Assembly: GCA_028871055.1 (NCBI GenBank)
Contig: JAGWON010000002.1
Span: 1-64,000 of the forward strand
Direction: 5' to 3'
From: Alphaproteobacteria bacterium
GTDB lineage: Bacteria > Pseudomonadota > Alphaproteobacteria > ATCC43930 > CGMCC-115725
DNA: 64,000 nt
Within the stretch, counting starts at the first letter, position 1. Each line of letters starts with the position of its first letter. The position numbers and the translations under genes are program-made. The notes beneath the pieces are model-generated. The model saw nothing but the letters and a program-made list of their open reading frames with translations. It did not search any database and was not told the DNA's origin. Below are positions 9,181-17,782 of the stretch, in pieces.

Positions 9181-10167
9181 ATGCGCATGCTCCGCCGCCT
9201 GCTGGTTCCCGTGTTGTTGGCCGTGGCCGTGCTGGCCGCGCCGCGCGCCGGTCAGGCGCAGGTCGCCGTCTCGATCACCGTCGCGCCGCCGCCGCTGCCG
9301 GTCTACGTCCAGCCGGTGATTCCGGGTCCGGGTTATATCTGGGCGCCGGGCTATTGGGCGTGGGGTCCCTACGGCTACTACTGGGTGCCGGGCACCTGGG
9401 TGCTGCCGCCGCGCGTCGGCTTCCTGTGGACGCCGGGCTACTGGGGCTGGGTCAACGGATTCTATGTCTGGAACGTCGGCTATTGGGGCCCGCATGTCGG
9501 CTTCTACGGTGGCGTCAATTACGGCTTCGGCTATGTCGGCGTCGGCTATGTCGGCGGGTACTGGGACCACGATCGGTTCTTCTACAATCGCGCCTACAAC
9601 AACATCCGCAACGTGCACATCACCAACGTCTATAACCGAACGGTGGTGGTCAACAACGTGACGCGCGTCAGCTACAACGGCGGCCAGGGCGGCATCGCCG
9701 CGCGGCCGACGGCGCAGGAGCAGTCCTTCGCGCGCGAGCGGCACGTCGCGCCGACGGCCATGCAGACGCGGCACCAAAACGTCGCGCGCGGCAATCCGGC
9801 GCTGCGCTCCTCGGTCAATCACGGCCGGCCGGGAATCGCGGCGACGCCACGGCCCGCCGCCTTCACCGGGCGTGGCGTCGTCCACGCCCAGGGCGCGGCA
9901 CCTTACCGTCCGCAACAGCGGCCGGCGGCTCAGCATGGGCCGGCGGTTCAGCGCGGGCCGGCGGTTCACCGCGCCGGTGGTCCGGCAGGGCCGCAGGGAC
10001 CGGGACATCCGGGACCGCAGGGCGGCCAGCGTCAGCGCAAAGGTCCAAACGAGGGCGGACCCGGTGGTCCCGGTGGTCCGGGTGGTCCCGGCGGTCCGGG
10101 TGGTCCCGGCGGACCGGGCGGTCCTGGCGGTGGTCCCGGCGGCAACGACGAGCCCCGCCATCCCTAA
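9181..10167 (+). CDS. YXWXPGYW-repeat secreted protein with collagen-like GGP tail
   Basis: PGYIWAPGYWAWGPYGYYWVPGTWV... repeats; C-terminal (GGP)n. Confidence 0.75.
   Translation: MRMLRRLLVPVLLAVAVLAAPRAGQAQVAVSITVAPPPLPVYVQPVIPGPGYIWAPGYWAWGPYGYYWVPGTWVLPPRVGFLWTPGYWGWVNGFYVWNVGYWGPHVGFYGGVNYGFGYVGVGYVGGYWDHDRFFYNRAYNNIRNVHITNVYNRTVVVNNVTRVSYNGGQGGIAARPTAQEQSFARERHVAPTAMQTRHQNVARGNPALRSSVNHGRPGIAATPRPAAFTGRGVVHAQGAAPYRPQQRPAAQHGPAVQRGPAVHRAGGPAGPQGPGHPGPQGGQRQRKGPNEGGPGGPGGPGGPGGPGGPGGPGGPGGGPGGNDEPRHP
10054..10146 (+). repeat. (GGP)n coding tandem repeat
   Basis: GGTGGTCCC/GGCGGTCCG repeated units encoding GGPGGPGGPGG. Confidence 0.85.
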
Positions 10168-10220
10168 CTGGCGCCGCGTTGGCGGCTAAAGCGTGATCCG
10201 GTTAAGCCGAGTCACTCACG

Positions 10221-10325
10221 ACCGTCATTGCCGCGAAAGCGGCAATCCAGGGCAAGTGACTCCCGCTTCTGCGCTGCAGGCTTCGGCTGTTGCCCTGGGC
10301 ACCCGCTTTCGCGGGTGCGACGACA
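10221..10325. repeat. intergenic palindromic mosaic element
   Basis: ATTGCCGCGAAAGCGGCAAT ... GGGCACCCGCTTTCGCGGGTGCGACGAC; related to elements at 13982 and 51713. Confidence 0.65.
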
Positions 10326-10347
10326 GGAGTGGTTCGTCTTGACTGCA

Positions 10348-10773
10348 TCATGGTCTAGCTCTCGGGCTCGCCGAAGAAGCAGTTGACCCGCTCGTCGAGC
10401 CAGCAGGCGACGGCCGCTTCCGGTCCGCCCCCGGCGGCCGCGGCCGCACGGCGTCGTCGGGCACCGCCACCCAGCCGCTCGGGAAGACGGGATCGGCCTC
10501 GTGGAACCGCACCTCGTAGCGGTCGCCGACGATGCGCTCGGCGACGTAACGGCAATCCGCTGTGTCGCAGCAGCTGATGCCGTCCTTCGATTTGAGCTGG
10601 GCGAACCAGTCGTGGTAGCGCAGATCGGCGCCCGGCGGCGGATTCGCCTGCGCGGTCGATCCGGCGATCAGCAACGCCACGGCGGCGGCGAGCGCGCGTC
10701 GCAAACCGCCGCCTGCGGACATGCGCGCGGCAGCGGGAAAGTCGGGCTCTCCGAAACGCCGTTGGCTTCGCAT
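10348..10773 (-). CDS. hypothetical secreted protein
   Basis: MRSQRRFG...ALAAAVALLIAGSTAQANPPPGADLRYHDWFAQLKSKDGISCCDTADCRYV. Confidence 0.55.
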   Translation of the reverse strand: MRSQRRFGEPDFPAAARMSAGGGLRRALAAAVALLIAGSTAQANPPPGADLRYHDWFAQLKSKDGISCCDTADCRYVAERIVGDRYEVRFHEADPVFPSGWVAVPDDAVRPRPPGADRKRPSPAGSTSGSTASSASPRARP

Positions 10774-10959
10774 GTCAACGCCCGGTCGCCAAGTCATCGA
10801 ATTCACGGTTCCGATTGAAAATGATCCGGCCGTCGCCGCTTGCCTGTGACAAATGCATGATTGCCAATCTGTGCCCGGCGCCGGCGGAACAGGCGGCGCG
10901 CCGCCGCGTTCGATTTGCGGAGAACAATGCGCCGCCGGAGGCGCCCAAGGAGGAAAAGG

Positions 10960-11391
10960 ATGATGAAGCATGTGTTGCTCGCCGTGTCGGTATTGGCGCT
11001 AACATCAGGCGGCGTCTTCGCGCAAGGCTATGGTCAGTCGCCGGGCGGTCCGTCGCCGACCATGCCGCCGCCGGCGTCGTCCGGCATGCCCGGTCCGGGC
11101 CCGGGCGCGCCCTCGTCCGGCGCCGGCACGATGGGGCAGGCGCCGCACGCCGCCACCATGGGCCATTCCACCCGGGGGACCGCGTCCGCGCAACCGGCCG
11201 CCGCGGTGAAACAGGCGCAAGCGACGCTCAAGCAGCAGGGACTCTACCAGGGCAAGGTGGACGGCAAGCTCGGCCCGCAGACCAAGGCGGCGATCGCCGC
11301 CTTCCAGAAGCAGAACGGCCTCAAGCAGACCGCTCACCTCGACCGCGCCACCATGAGCGAGTTGAAGAAGGGCGGCGGCCCGACGCACTGA
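10960..11391 (+). CDS. peptidoglycan-binding (PGRP/PG_binding_1) domain protein
   Basis: AGGA RBS, signal peptide, QATLKQQGLYQGKVDGKLGPQTKAAIAAFQKQNGLKQT motif. Confidence 0.75.
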   Translation: MMKHVLLAVSVLALTSGGVFAQGYGQSPGGPSPTMPPPASSGMPGPGPGAPSSGAGTMGQAPHAATMGHSTRGTASAQPAAAVKQAQATLKQQGLYQGKVDGKLGPQTKAAIAAFQKQNGLKQTAHLDRATMSELKKGGGPTH

Positions 11392-11473
11392 TCGCGGCGG
11401 TCGCGGCGGCCGGGCCTGCCGCGGGCGATCGCGCCCGCGGGGAGGTCTTTTTGCGGCCGAGCGCCGGCGTCGC

Positions 11474-11914
11474 TCACGACAGGTTGCGCAGGTCGGCGCG
11501 CAGCCGCGCCGCGTTGGGCCAGCCGACATCGCGGTCGAGCGCGGCGTGCGTCCGCTTCCAGATCGGCACCGCCTTGGCCAGCAGCGCGTTGCCGTCGCGC
11601 GTGAGCTGCAGCCGGCGGCTGCGCTTGTCGACGGGATCGGACGCGACCTTCACCAGGCCGCGCCGCGCCAGCGGCTTCAGGGCGGCGGTGAGCGTGGTGC
11701 GGTCCATGGCGAGCAGACCGGCGACGGCGCCGATGGTCGGCGGTTCCGGCCGGTTGAGCGACATCAGCAGCGAGAACTGGCCGTTGGTGATGCCGAGCGG
11801 CCGCAGCGCGGCGTCGAAGCGCCGCGCCACCGCGCGCGCCGCGCGCTGTAGATGCAGGCACAGGCAGGTGTCGCGCACGTGCACGGTGACTGCGTATGAA
11901 ACAACGTTTGACAT
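11474..11914 (-). CDS. MarR-family transcriptional regulator
   Basis: wHTH pattern NGQFSLLMSLNRPEPPTIGAVAGLLAMDRTTLTAALKPLARRGLV. Confidence 0.8.
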   Translation of the reverse strand: MSNVVSYAVTVHVRDTCLCLHLQRAARAVARRFDAALRPLGITNGQFSLLMSLNRPEPPTIGAVAGLLAMDRTTLTAALKPLARRGLVKVASDPVDKRSRRLQLTRDGNALLAKAVPIWKRTHAALDRDVGWPNAARLRADLRNLS

Positions 11915-12026
11915 GGCTTAAATATGTTGATATCAACCCATCTGTCAAGGCCGCCGTGGCAATTGCCGACGGCGACGCGGCCGGCGAAAGCGGCAAACGC
12001 AACCGGCGCACGAGGAGGAGGTCGAC

Positions 12027-12644
12027 ATGAAGCTTTACTACGCAGAGTTCCTCAATCCGCGGAAGGCCTGCGCGGTCGCGCGGCACCTGAATTCACCGGT
12101 CGAGTTCGTGCGCGTCGATTTCGCCGGCGGGCAGCTGTCGCCCGAGCTCGCCGCCATCAATCCGAACCGCAAGGTTCCGGTGCTCGAAGCCGACGGCCGG
12201 ATTCTCTGGGAGTCCAACGCGATCATGTGCTTCCTCGCGCGCGCCGCCGGCTCCGATCTGTGGCCCGACGACGAACGCCAGATTGAGGTGCTGCGCTGGC
12301 TCTTCTGGGACGCGAACCATTTCTCGCGTGCGGGCGGCGCGCTCTATTTCCAGAACATCATCAAGCCGATGTTCGGCCATGCGCCCGATCCGGCGGCGGT
12401 CGAGGAGTCGACGGGGCGTTTCCGGACCTACGCGAAGATCCTGGACGATCATCTGCGCGGCCGCCGCTATCTCCTGGACGACACGCTGACCGTGGCCGAT
12501 TTCGCCGTCGGCGCGACGCTGCCCTACGCCGCGCGGGCGCAGATCCCGCTCGCCGAGTTTCCCGCGATCGAGCGCTGGCACGCGCGGCTCAACGCGTTGC
12601 CGGCCTGGCGCGAGCCGTTTCCGGTCGCGTCCGCTGCCGCCTGA
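12027..12644 (+). CDS. glutathione S-transferase family protein
   Basis: MKLYYAEFLNPRKACAVARHL...NPNRKVPVLEADGRILWESNAIMCFLA. Confidence 0.85.
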   Translation: MKLYYAEFLNPRKACAVARHLNSPVEFVRVDFAGGQLSPELAAINPNRKVPVLEADGRILWESNAIMCFLARAAGSDLWPDDERQIEVLRWLFWDANHFSRAGGALYFQNIIKPMFGHAPDPAAVEESTGRFRTYAKILDDHLRGRRYLLDDTLTVADFAVGATLPYAARAQIPLAEFPAIERWHARLNALPAWREPFPVASAAA

Positions 12645-12748
12645 CCGATCCGCAAGGAACCGCGGCCGGCGCCGCCGCGTTCCAGCATTGCTTTTGGCGC
12701 TACACCGCGTCGTGATCGACGCTAACCGAGCCAAAGAAAGGGAGTCCG

Positions 12749-13183
12749 ATGACCATCCAGCCTTATCTGTTCTTCGACGGCAAGTGCGAGCAGGCGCTCG
12801 AGTTCTACAAGAAGGCGATCGGCGCCGAGGTCAAGATGCTGATGCGCTGGAAGGATCATCCCGAGCCGACGCCGGGCATGATTCCGGCGGGCGCCGAGAA
12901 CAAGATCATGCACGCCCAAGTCGAGATCGGTGACACCGTGGTGATGGCCTCCGACGGGCAATGCCAGGGCAAGCCGGATTTCCAGGGCTTCGCGTTGGCC
13001 CTCCACGCCAAGGACGAGGCCGACGCCAAGCGGCTGTTCGGCGCGCTGTCCGACGGCGGCCAAGTCCAGATGCCGTTGGCCAAGACCTTCTTCTCGCCGA
13101 GCTTCGGCATGCTGACCGATCGCTTCGGCGTGTCCTGGATGGTGATCGTCGTGTCGGCGGAGGCAGCGCGCGCGGCGGCTTGA
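12749..13183 (+). CDS. VOC/PhnB-like glyoxalase family protein
   Basis: MTIQPYLFFDGKCEQALEFYKKAIGAEV... Confidence 0.9.
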   Translation: MTIQPYLFFDGKCEQALEFYKKAIGAEVKMLMRWKDHPEPTPGMIPAGAENKIMHAQVEIGDTVVMASDGQCQGKPDFQGFALALHAKDEADAKRLFGALSDGGQVQMPLAKTFFSPSFGMLTDRFGVSWMVIVVSAEAARAAA

Positions 13184-13255
13184 CGGCGGTCGCGGCGAAG
13201 GCCGTAACGTCGATCGAGCGAACGCGCTGAAAATGAAAATGAGGGAGACGAGACG

Positions 13256-13645
13256 ATGCGATTCATGATGCTGATGATCCCCAAGGGCTATGCGAACGCG
13301 GCGGCGGACTGCATGCCGTCGGCCGAAGCGGTGGCGGCGATGATGAAATACAACCAGGCGATGAAGGACGCGGGCGTGCTGCTGTCGTGCGAGGGCCTGC
13401 ATCCGCCGGCCAAGAGCGCACGCGTCGCGTTCGCCGACGGCAAATCCACGGTGATGCACGGGCCGTTTCGCACGCCGGAGGCGCTCGGCGGCTATTGGAT
13501 GATCCAGGTCAAATCGCTGGACGAGGCGATCGCGTGGACGAAACGCTGTCCGGTCGGGCACGACGCCGTGATCGAAATCCGCCAGGTGCAGGAATTCGAG
13601 GACTTCCCTGCCGACGTGCAGAAAGCCGCGGGCGGATTGCGCTAG
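13256..13645 (+). CDS. YCII-related (DGPF) domain protein
   Basis: MRFMMLMIPKGY...MMKYNQAMKDAGVLLSCEGLHPPAKSARV...HGPFRTPEALGGYWMIQVKSLDEAI. Confidence 0.9.
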   Translation: MRFMMLMIPKGYANAAADCMPSAEAVAAMMKYNQAMKDAGVLLSCEGLHPPAKSARVAFADGKSTVMHGPFRTPEALGGYWMIQVKSLDEAIAWTKRCPVGHDAVIEIRQVQEFEDFPADVQKAAGGLR

Positions 13646-13682
13646 ATGCAGATGCCCCGGGGGGCGTGATCGAGCATACGCC

Positions 13683-13952
13683 GTGGCCACCGTCGCCTTC
13701 ACCCGCCATCTCGAACGCTTCCTCCAGGCGCCGCCCGCCGAGGTCGAGGGCGCGACGGTGGGCGAGGCGCTGGCGGCGGTGTTCGCGTCGCGGCCGATGC
13801 TGCGCGGCTACGTGCTCGACGACCAGGGCGGGTTGCGCCGCCACGTCGCGTGCTATGTCAACGGCCAACCGGTGCGCGACCGCGCGCGGTTGAGCGATCC
13901 GGTCGCGGCGGCCGATCGCATCTATGTCTTCCAGGCGCTGACCGGCGGCTGA
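13683..13952 (+). CDS. MoaD/ThiS ubiquitin-like family protein
   Basis: GTG start; HLERFLQAPPAEVEGATVGEALAAVF...YVFQALTGG C-terminal GG. Confidence 0.75.
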   Translation: MATVAFTRHLERFLQAPPAEVEGATVGEALAAVFASRPMLRGYVLDDQGGLRRHVACYVNGQPVRDRARLSDPVAAADRIYVFQALTGG

Positions 13953-13981
13953 GGATTATGCAAGACACCATCAATCGTCTT

Positions 13982-14070
13982 CGTCATGCCCGCGGAAGCG
14001 GGCATCCAGAGCGGTGGTCGCCGATCTCGGAGCGGTGGGCTCCTGGGTCCCCGCTTTCGCGGGGACGACG
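13982..14070. repeat. intergenic palindromic mosaic element
   Basis: GTCATGCCCGCGGAAGCGGGCATCCAGA ... GGGTCCCCGCTTTCGCGGGGACGACG. Confidence 0.7.
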
Positions 14071-14091
14071 AGCCAATAAAGAGAGGACCGC

Positions 14092-15174
14092 ATGACCGAT
14101 CGTGTTTACGTCGGCACCCGCAAGGGATTGTTCGAAATCGCGCGCCAGAAGAATGGCGCGTGGGAAATCGCCGACGTTCACTTCCTGGGCGAGCCGGTAT
14201 CGGCCCTGCTGCCGGATGGCGACGCGCTCTATGCCGCGCTCGATCTCGGCCATTTCGGCTCGCATCTCTGGAGGCGCGACGGCAAGGCATGGCGCGAGCT
14301 CGCCGTGCCGGCATTTCCGCCCAAGCCCGATGATGCCGCCGACGATCCGCATCCGTGGTCGCTCGGCAAGATCTGGACGCTCGAGCCGGGCTTCGTTCCG
14401 GGCCGGCTCTGGGCCGGCACCATGCCGGGCGGTCTCTTCCGCTCCGACGACGGCGGCGAAAGCTGGAAGCTTGTCGACGCGCTGTGGACCATGCCCGAGC
14501 GGCGGCAATGGATGGGCGTCGCCGGCGGCGAGCAGCCGGGCATCAGCGCCGTGCTGGTCGATCCGCGCAATCCCGACGAGATTCGCATCGGCGTCTCGAC
14601 CGCGGGCGTCTGGGCGAGTCACGACGGCGGCAAGTCGTGGCGCCTCATGAACCGCGGCGGTATGTACAACGAATACATGCCGCCCGAGCGGCGCGAGGAT
14701 CCGATCACGATGGACATCCACCGCTTGGCGCGCTGCGCCGCGCATCCCGAGATCGTCTGGTGCCAGCACCACAACGGCGTCTTCCGCTCGGAGGATTCCG
14801 GCATCAGCTGGCGGGAGATCACGGCGATCAAGCCGTCGAAGTTCGGCTTCACCGTGGCAGCGCATCCGCGCGATCCGAACACCGCATGGTTCGTGCCGGC
14901 GATCAAGGACGAGAAGCGCGTGGCGGTCGACGGCAAGGTGGTGGTCGCGCGCACGCGCGACGGCGGCAAGAGCTTCGAGGTGCTGCACAAGGGCCTGCCG
15001 CAGCGCCACGCCTACGACCTGGTGCTGCGCCACGCGCTGGCGGTCGACGACAGCGGCGATCGGCTCGCCTTCGGCTCGACCAGCGGCGGCCTGTGGATCT
15101 CCGAGGACGGCGGCGAGTCCTGGCGCGCGCCCGAAGGCCGGCTGCCGCCGGTCAACGCCGTGCGCTTCGGCTAG
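14092..15174 (+). CDS. BNR/sialidase-like beta-propeller (exo-alpha-sialidase/glycosyl hydrolase-like) protein
   Basis: Repeated S-x-D-x-G-x-S/T-W motifs (RSDDGGESWK, SHDGGKSWR, RSEDSGISWR, TRDGGKSFE, SEDGGESWR). Confidence 0.85.
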   Translation: MTDRVYVGTRKGLFEIARQKNGAWEIADVHFLGEPVSALLPDGDALYAALDLGHFGSHLWRRDGKAWRELAVPAFPPKPDDAADDPHPWSLGKIWTLEPGFVPGRLWAGTMPGGLFRSDDGGESWKLVDALWTMPERRQWMGVAGGEQPGISAVLVDPRNPDEIRIGVSTAGVWASHDGGKSWRLMNRGGMYNEYMPPERREDPITMDIHRLARCAAHPEIVWCQHHNGVFRSEDSGISWREITAIKPSKFGFTVAAHPRDPNTAWFVPAIKDEKRVAVDGKVVVARTRDGGKSFEVLHKGLPQRHAYDLVLRHALAVDDSGDRLAFGSTSGGLWISEDGGESWRAPEGRLPPVNAVRFG

Positions 15175-15234
15175 GTGCATACGACGCTCGGAACAGGGGA
15201 ATCGCACATGAAAATTCATCGAATAAAGTTCGGC

Positions 15235-15297
15235 CACCCCGGCCAAGGCCGGGGTCCACTTTTCTCATGGATACCGACTTTCGCCGGTATGGGGACG
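15235..15297. repeat. intergenic palindromic mosaic element
   Basis: CACCCCGGCCAAGGCCGGGGTCC ... ATACCGACTTTCGCCGGTAT. Confidence 0.5.
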
Positions 15298-15432
15298 GTT
15301 GGAGTCGAAGCGCGGAAAATCTAAATGCGATTGCCCCGCGCTCGGAATCCCCCGCGATGGCGGCAGCGGTCGAGATCGGCTATGGTTGCTTGAGGAACCG
15401 GTCGAGCGGACGGGCCGATCGGAAATGGCGCA

Positions 15433-15699
15433 ATGGAACGACAAGCGAAGAGCGCCGCGGCATTGCGGGAAATGATGCTTGCGATCGTCCGCGGGAATCC
15501 CGTTTGCCCAAGGACGATGGACGTCATTGTCAGGCCGGATGACCGGAACGGTTGGACGGTTGACTGCGTGCCGCCCCAGTATCACCCCGTTCTCTACCTG
15601 CACGGCGGTCGCGTGGACGGCTGCAGCATGGACTGCTGTAGCCTCGTCACGAGAATTGCGGTCGATCTGGCCCTGCGATATTCGTTGGCGGCGAAGTAG
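15433..15699 (+). CDS. small hypothetical protein
   Basis: 88-aa ORF MERQAKSAAALREMMLAIVRGNPVCPRTMDVIVRPDD...; no recognised family. Confidence 0.35.
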   Translation: MERQAKSAAALREMMLAIVRGNPVCPRTMDVIVRPDDRNGWTVDCVPPQYHPVLYLHGGRVDGCSMDCCSLVTRIAVDLALRYSLAAK

Positions 15700-15756
15700 G
15701 ACACCGCCGCGCTGCGCGACGGCTTGACAGAGCGCGACACTCCGCATATCCAGGTT

Positions 15757-15914
15757 CGTCCAGCATTCCGGAACACGGTGCAGATCCGTGGCGGTCCCGC
15801 CGCTGTAATCGGGGACGTCGGCTGCATGGCGACGAGCCGGCCACTGGCGGGGACCACTCCGCCGGGAAGGCGCAGTCCGACGGACGATCCGAGAGCCAGA
15901 AGACCTGCTGGACG
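15757..15914 (+). ncRNA. cobalamin (B12/AdoCbl) riboswitch
   Basis: GGAACACGGTGCAGATCCGTGGCGGTCCCGCCGCTGTAATCGGGGA, GCCACTG, GGGAAGGCGCAG, GAGAGCCAGAAGACCTGC all present in canonical order; 8-bp P1 CGTCCAGC/GCTGGACG. Confidence 0.93.
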
Positions 15915-16002
15915 CGAGTCAAACGAGGGACGAAATCCGATGGCAAAGGGTTTCGGCGAGGCCGCGTGCCCGCCGACGCCCTTCACAGCATCGGAGACCG
16001 TC

Positions 16003-16158
16003 ATGCAACCGACCATCCGCACCAAGCCCGAGAACAAGCCGGCCCAGAAGCGGCCGGACGTCGTCGCCATCCGCAAGACCTGCGACGCCGAAGGAACCGG
16101 CCTGTCGCACTTCGTTCTCATGGACAAGTCGGTTATGGACAAGCCGGTGAAGCGGTGA
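16003..16158 (+). CDS. short Cys-containing peptide, candidate modified-peptide precursor (CbpA-like); alternative in-frame start at 15940
   Basis: MQPTIRTKPENKPAQKRPDVVAIRKTCDAEGTGLSHFVLMDKSVMDKPVKR, between B12 riboswitch and radical SAM gene; stop overlaps the maturase GTG. Confidence 0.75.
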   Translation: MQPTIRTKPENKPAQKRPDVVAIRKTCDAEGTGLSHFVLMDKSVMDKPVKR

Positions 16159-17552
16159 CGGCGGCGATCCGTCGCGTCGAGGCGGAGGGCTCGGCGACGA
16201 GCCCTCGCGCGCCGCTGCAACCGTTCGACATCGGCCACGCCACCCATGTCGCCGTGGTCGAGCCCGACACCGCGTTCTGGGGGCTGGTGCGCAAGGAACG
16301 GCTGGCCGATACGCTGGCGGGCGGTGAACTGCTCGACGCCTTCCGCGCCAAGGCGGCGGCGTTCGCGCGCGAGATGGAAATGCTGCGATTCCGCCTCAAG
16401 CCGTCGGCGGTCTATTTCAATCCCACCGCGCGCTGCAACCTCAACTGCTCCTACTGCTACATTCCCGAGGACATGCGGCGCAGCGGCGCCCAGATGGATA
16501 CCGCCGCGGTGCTCGCCGCCCTCGACCGCCTCGACGCTTATTTCCGCGGCCACATGCCGCCGGAGCGGTTGCCGCAGGTCATCTTCCACGGCGCCGAGCC
16601 CCTGTTGGCGCGCAAGGCGATCTTCGCCGCCATCGCAGCCTACGGCGACCGCTTCCGCTTTGGCGTGCAGACCAACGCCACCTTGCTCGACGACGCGGCG
16701 GTGTCGTTCCTCACCGCGCGCGGCGTCGGCATCGGTCTGTCGCTCGACGGTCCGATCGCCGCCGTCGCCGATCGCACGCGGCGGCGTTGGAGCGGACGCG
16801 GCGTGTTCGACCGGGTGGTTCGCGCCATCGACCGGCTGGACGGCTATCCGGGCTTCAACGTCATCTGCACGATGACCGCGCAGAACCTGCCGCACCTCGT
16901 CGCGATGGTGGAATTCCTCCATCGCCACCGGGTTCCGGCGTGCATGCTCAACGTCACCCGCTGCACCCTGCCGGCTGCGCGCAGCCAGCGCGGCGACGAC
17001 GACTCGGTCTGGCGGGCCTATCTCGCCGCGCTCGAACGGACCCACGCGCTTTATCGCGTGAGCGGCCGCAAGCTGGTGGTGGCCAACTTCGCCAACATCC
17101 TGATCGCCATCCTGGCGCCGACGGCGCGGCGGCTGATGTGCGACATCTCGCCCTGCGGCGGCGGTCGCAGCTTCTTCGCGCTGGCGCCCAACGGCGACCT
17201 TTTCCCGTGCAGCGAGTTCATCGGCCTGCCCGCGTTCGCCGGCGGCAATCTGTTTCGCCAGCCGGTCGAGGAAATCCTCGACAGCCCGCCCTTCCGCCTG
17301 GTCACCGGCCGCACGGTCGAGGACGTCGCGGGCTGCAGGACCTGTCCGGTCCGCCATTTCTGCGGCTCGCCCTGTCCGGCGGAAGCCCACGAGATGAACG
17401 GCGGAATGACGCAGAAGGGCGCGTTCTGCCGGTTCTACGAGGAACAGGCGCGTTACGCTTTGCGCGTGATCGCCGACGGACGGCACGAGGACTTCCTGTG
17501 GGACGGATGGGACGCGGGCACCGAGGCGACCTGCACCATCGGCTCGACCTGA
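16155..17552 (+). CDS. radical SAM/SPASM peptide-modifying enzyme (CbpB-like)
   Basis: CNLNCSYCYIP = CxxxCxxC radical SAM motif; C-terminal CDISPCGGG...CSEF...CRTCPVRHFCGSPC...GAFC SPASM-type cysteines; GTG start overlaps upstream stop. Confidence 0.85.
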   Translation: MTAAIRRVEAEGSATSPRAPLQPFDIGHATHVAVVEPDTAFWGLVRKERLADTLAGGELLDAFRAKAAAFAREMEMLRFRLKPSAVYFNPTARCNLNCSYCYIPEDMRRSGAQMDTAAVLAALDRLDAYFRGHMPPERLPQVIFHGAEPLLARKAIFAAIAAYGDRFRFGVQTNATLLDDAAVSFLTARGVGIGLSLDGPIAAVADRTRRRWSGRGVFDRVVRAIDRLDGYPGFNVICTMTAQNLPHLVAMVEFLHRHRVPACMLNVTRCTLPAARSQRGDDDSVWRAYLAALERTHALYRVSGRKLVVANFANILIAILAPTARRLMCDISPCGGGRSFFALAPNGDLFPCSEFIGLPAFAGGNLFRQPVEEILDSPPFRLVTGRTVEDVAGCRTCPVRHFCGSPCPAEAHEMNGGMTQKGAFCRFYEEQARYALRVIADGRHEDFLWDGWDAGTEATCTIGST

Positions 17553-17782
17553 GACGCGAGACGGCAACGCGGACGCCGCGGCGGCATATCGCCCGTGGCG
17601 CGATCAGGGGTGCGTTTCGTGGCCTGAGGGCAATCCGCGCCCGGCAGCCGGGCACCGGCTTTCGCGCCAGTCGAATACCGTTGATTTAATGAAAATGCGC
17701 CGCTCGCGGGCGCGAGGAGGGGATAACGCCCGCCATCCACGCCCTATAATGGTCGGTGGGTTTGCAATCGCGGGCTGCCCCG

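Noticed and set aside
10054-10146. Possible CRISPR-like or minisatellite array
   Set aside because: Short in-frame GGP coding repeat, no spacers.
15594-17567. 657-aa minus-strand ORF
   Set aside because: Antisense to the B12 riboswitch, peptide and radical SAM gene; low-complexity shadow translation.
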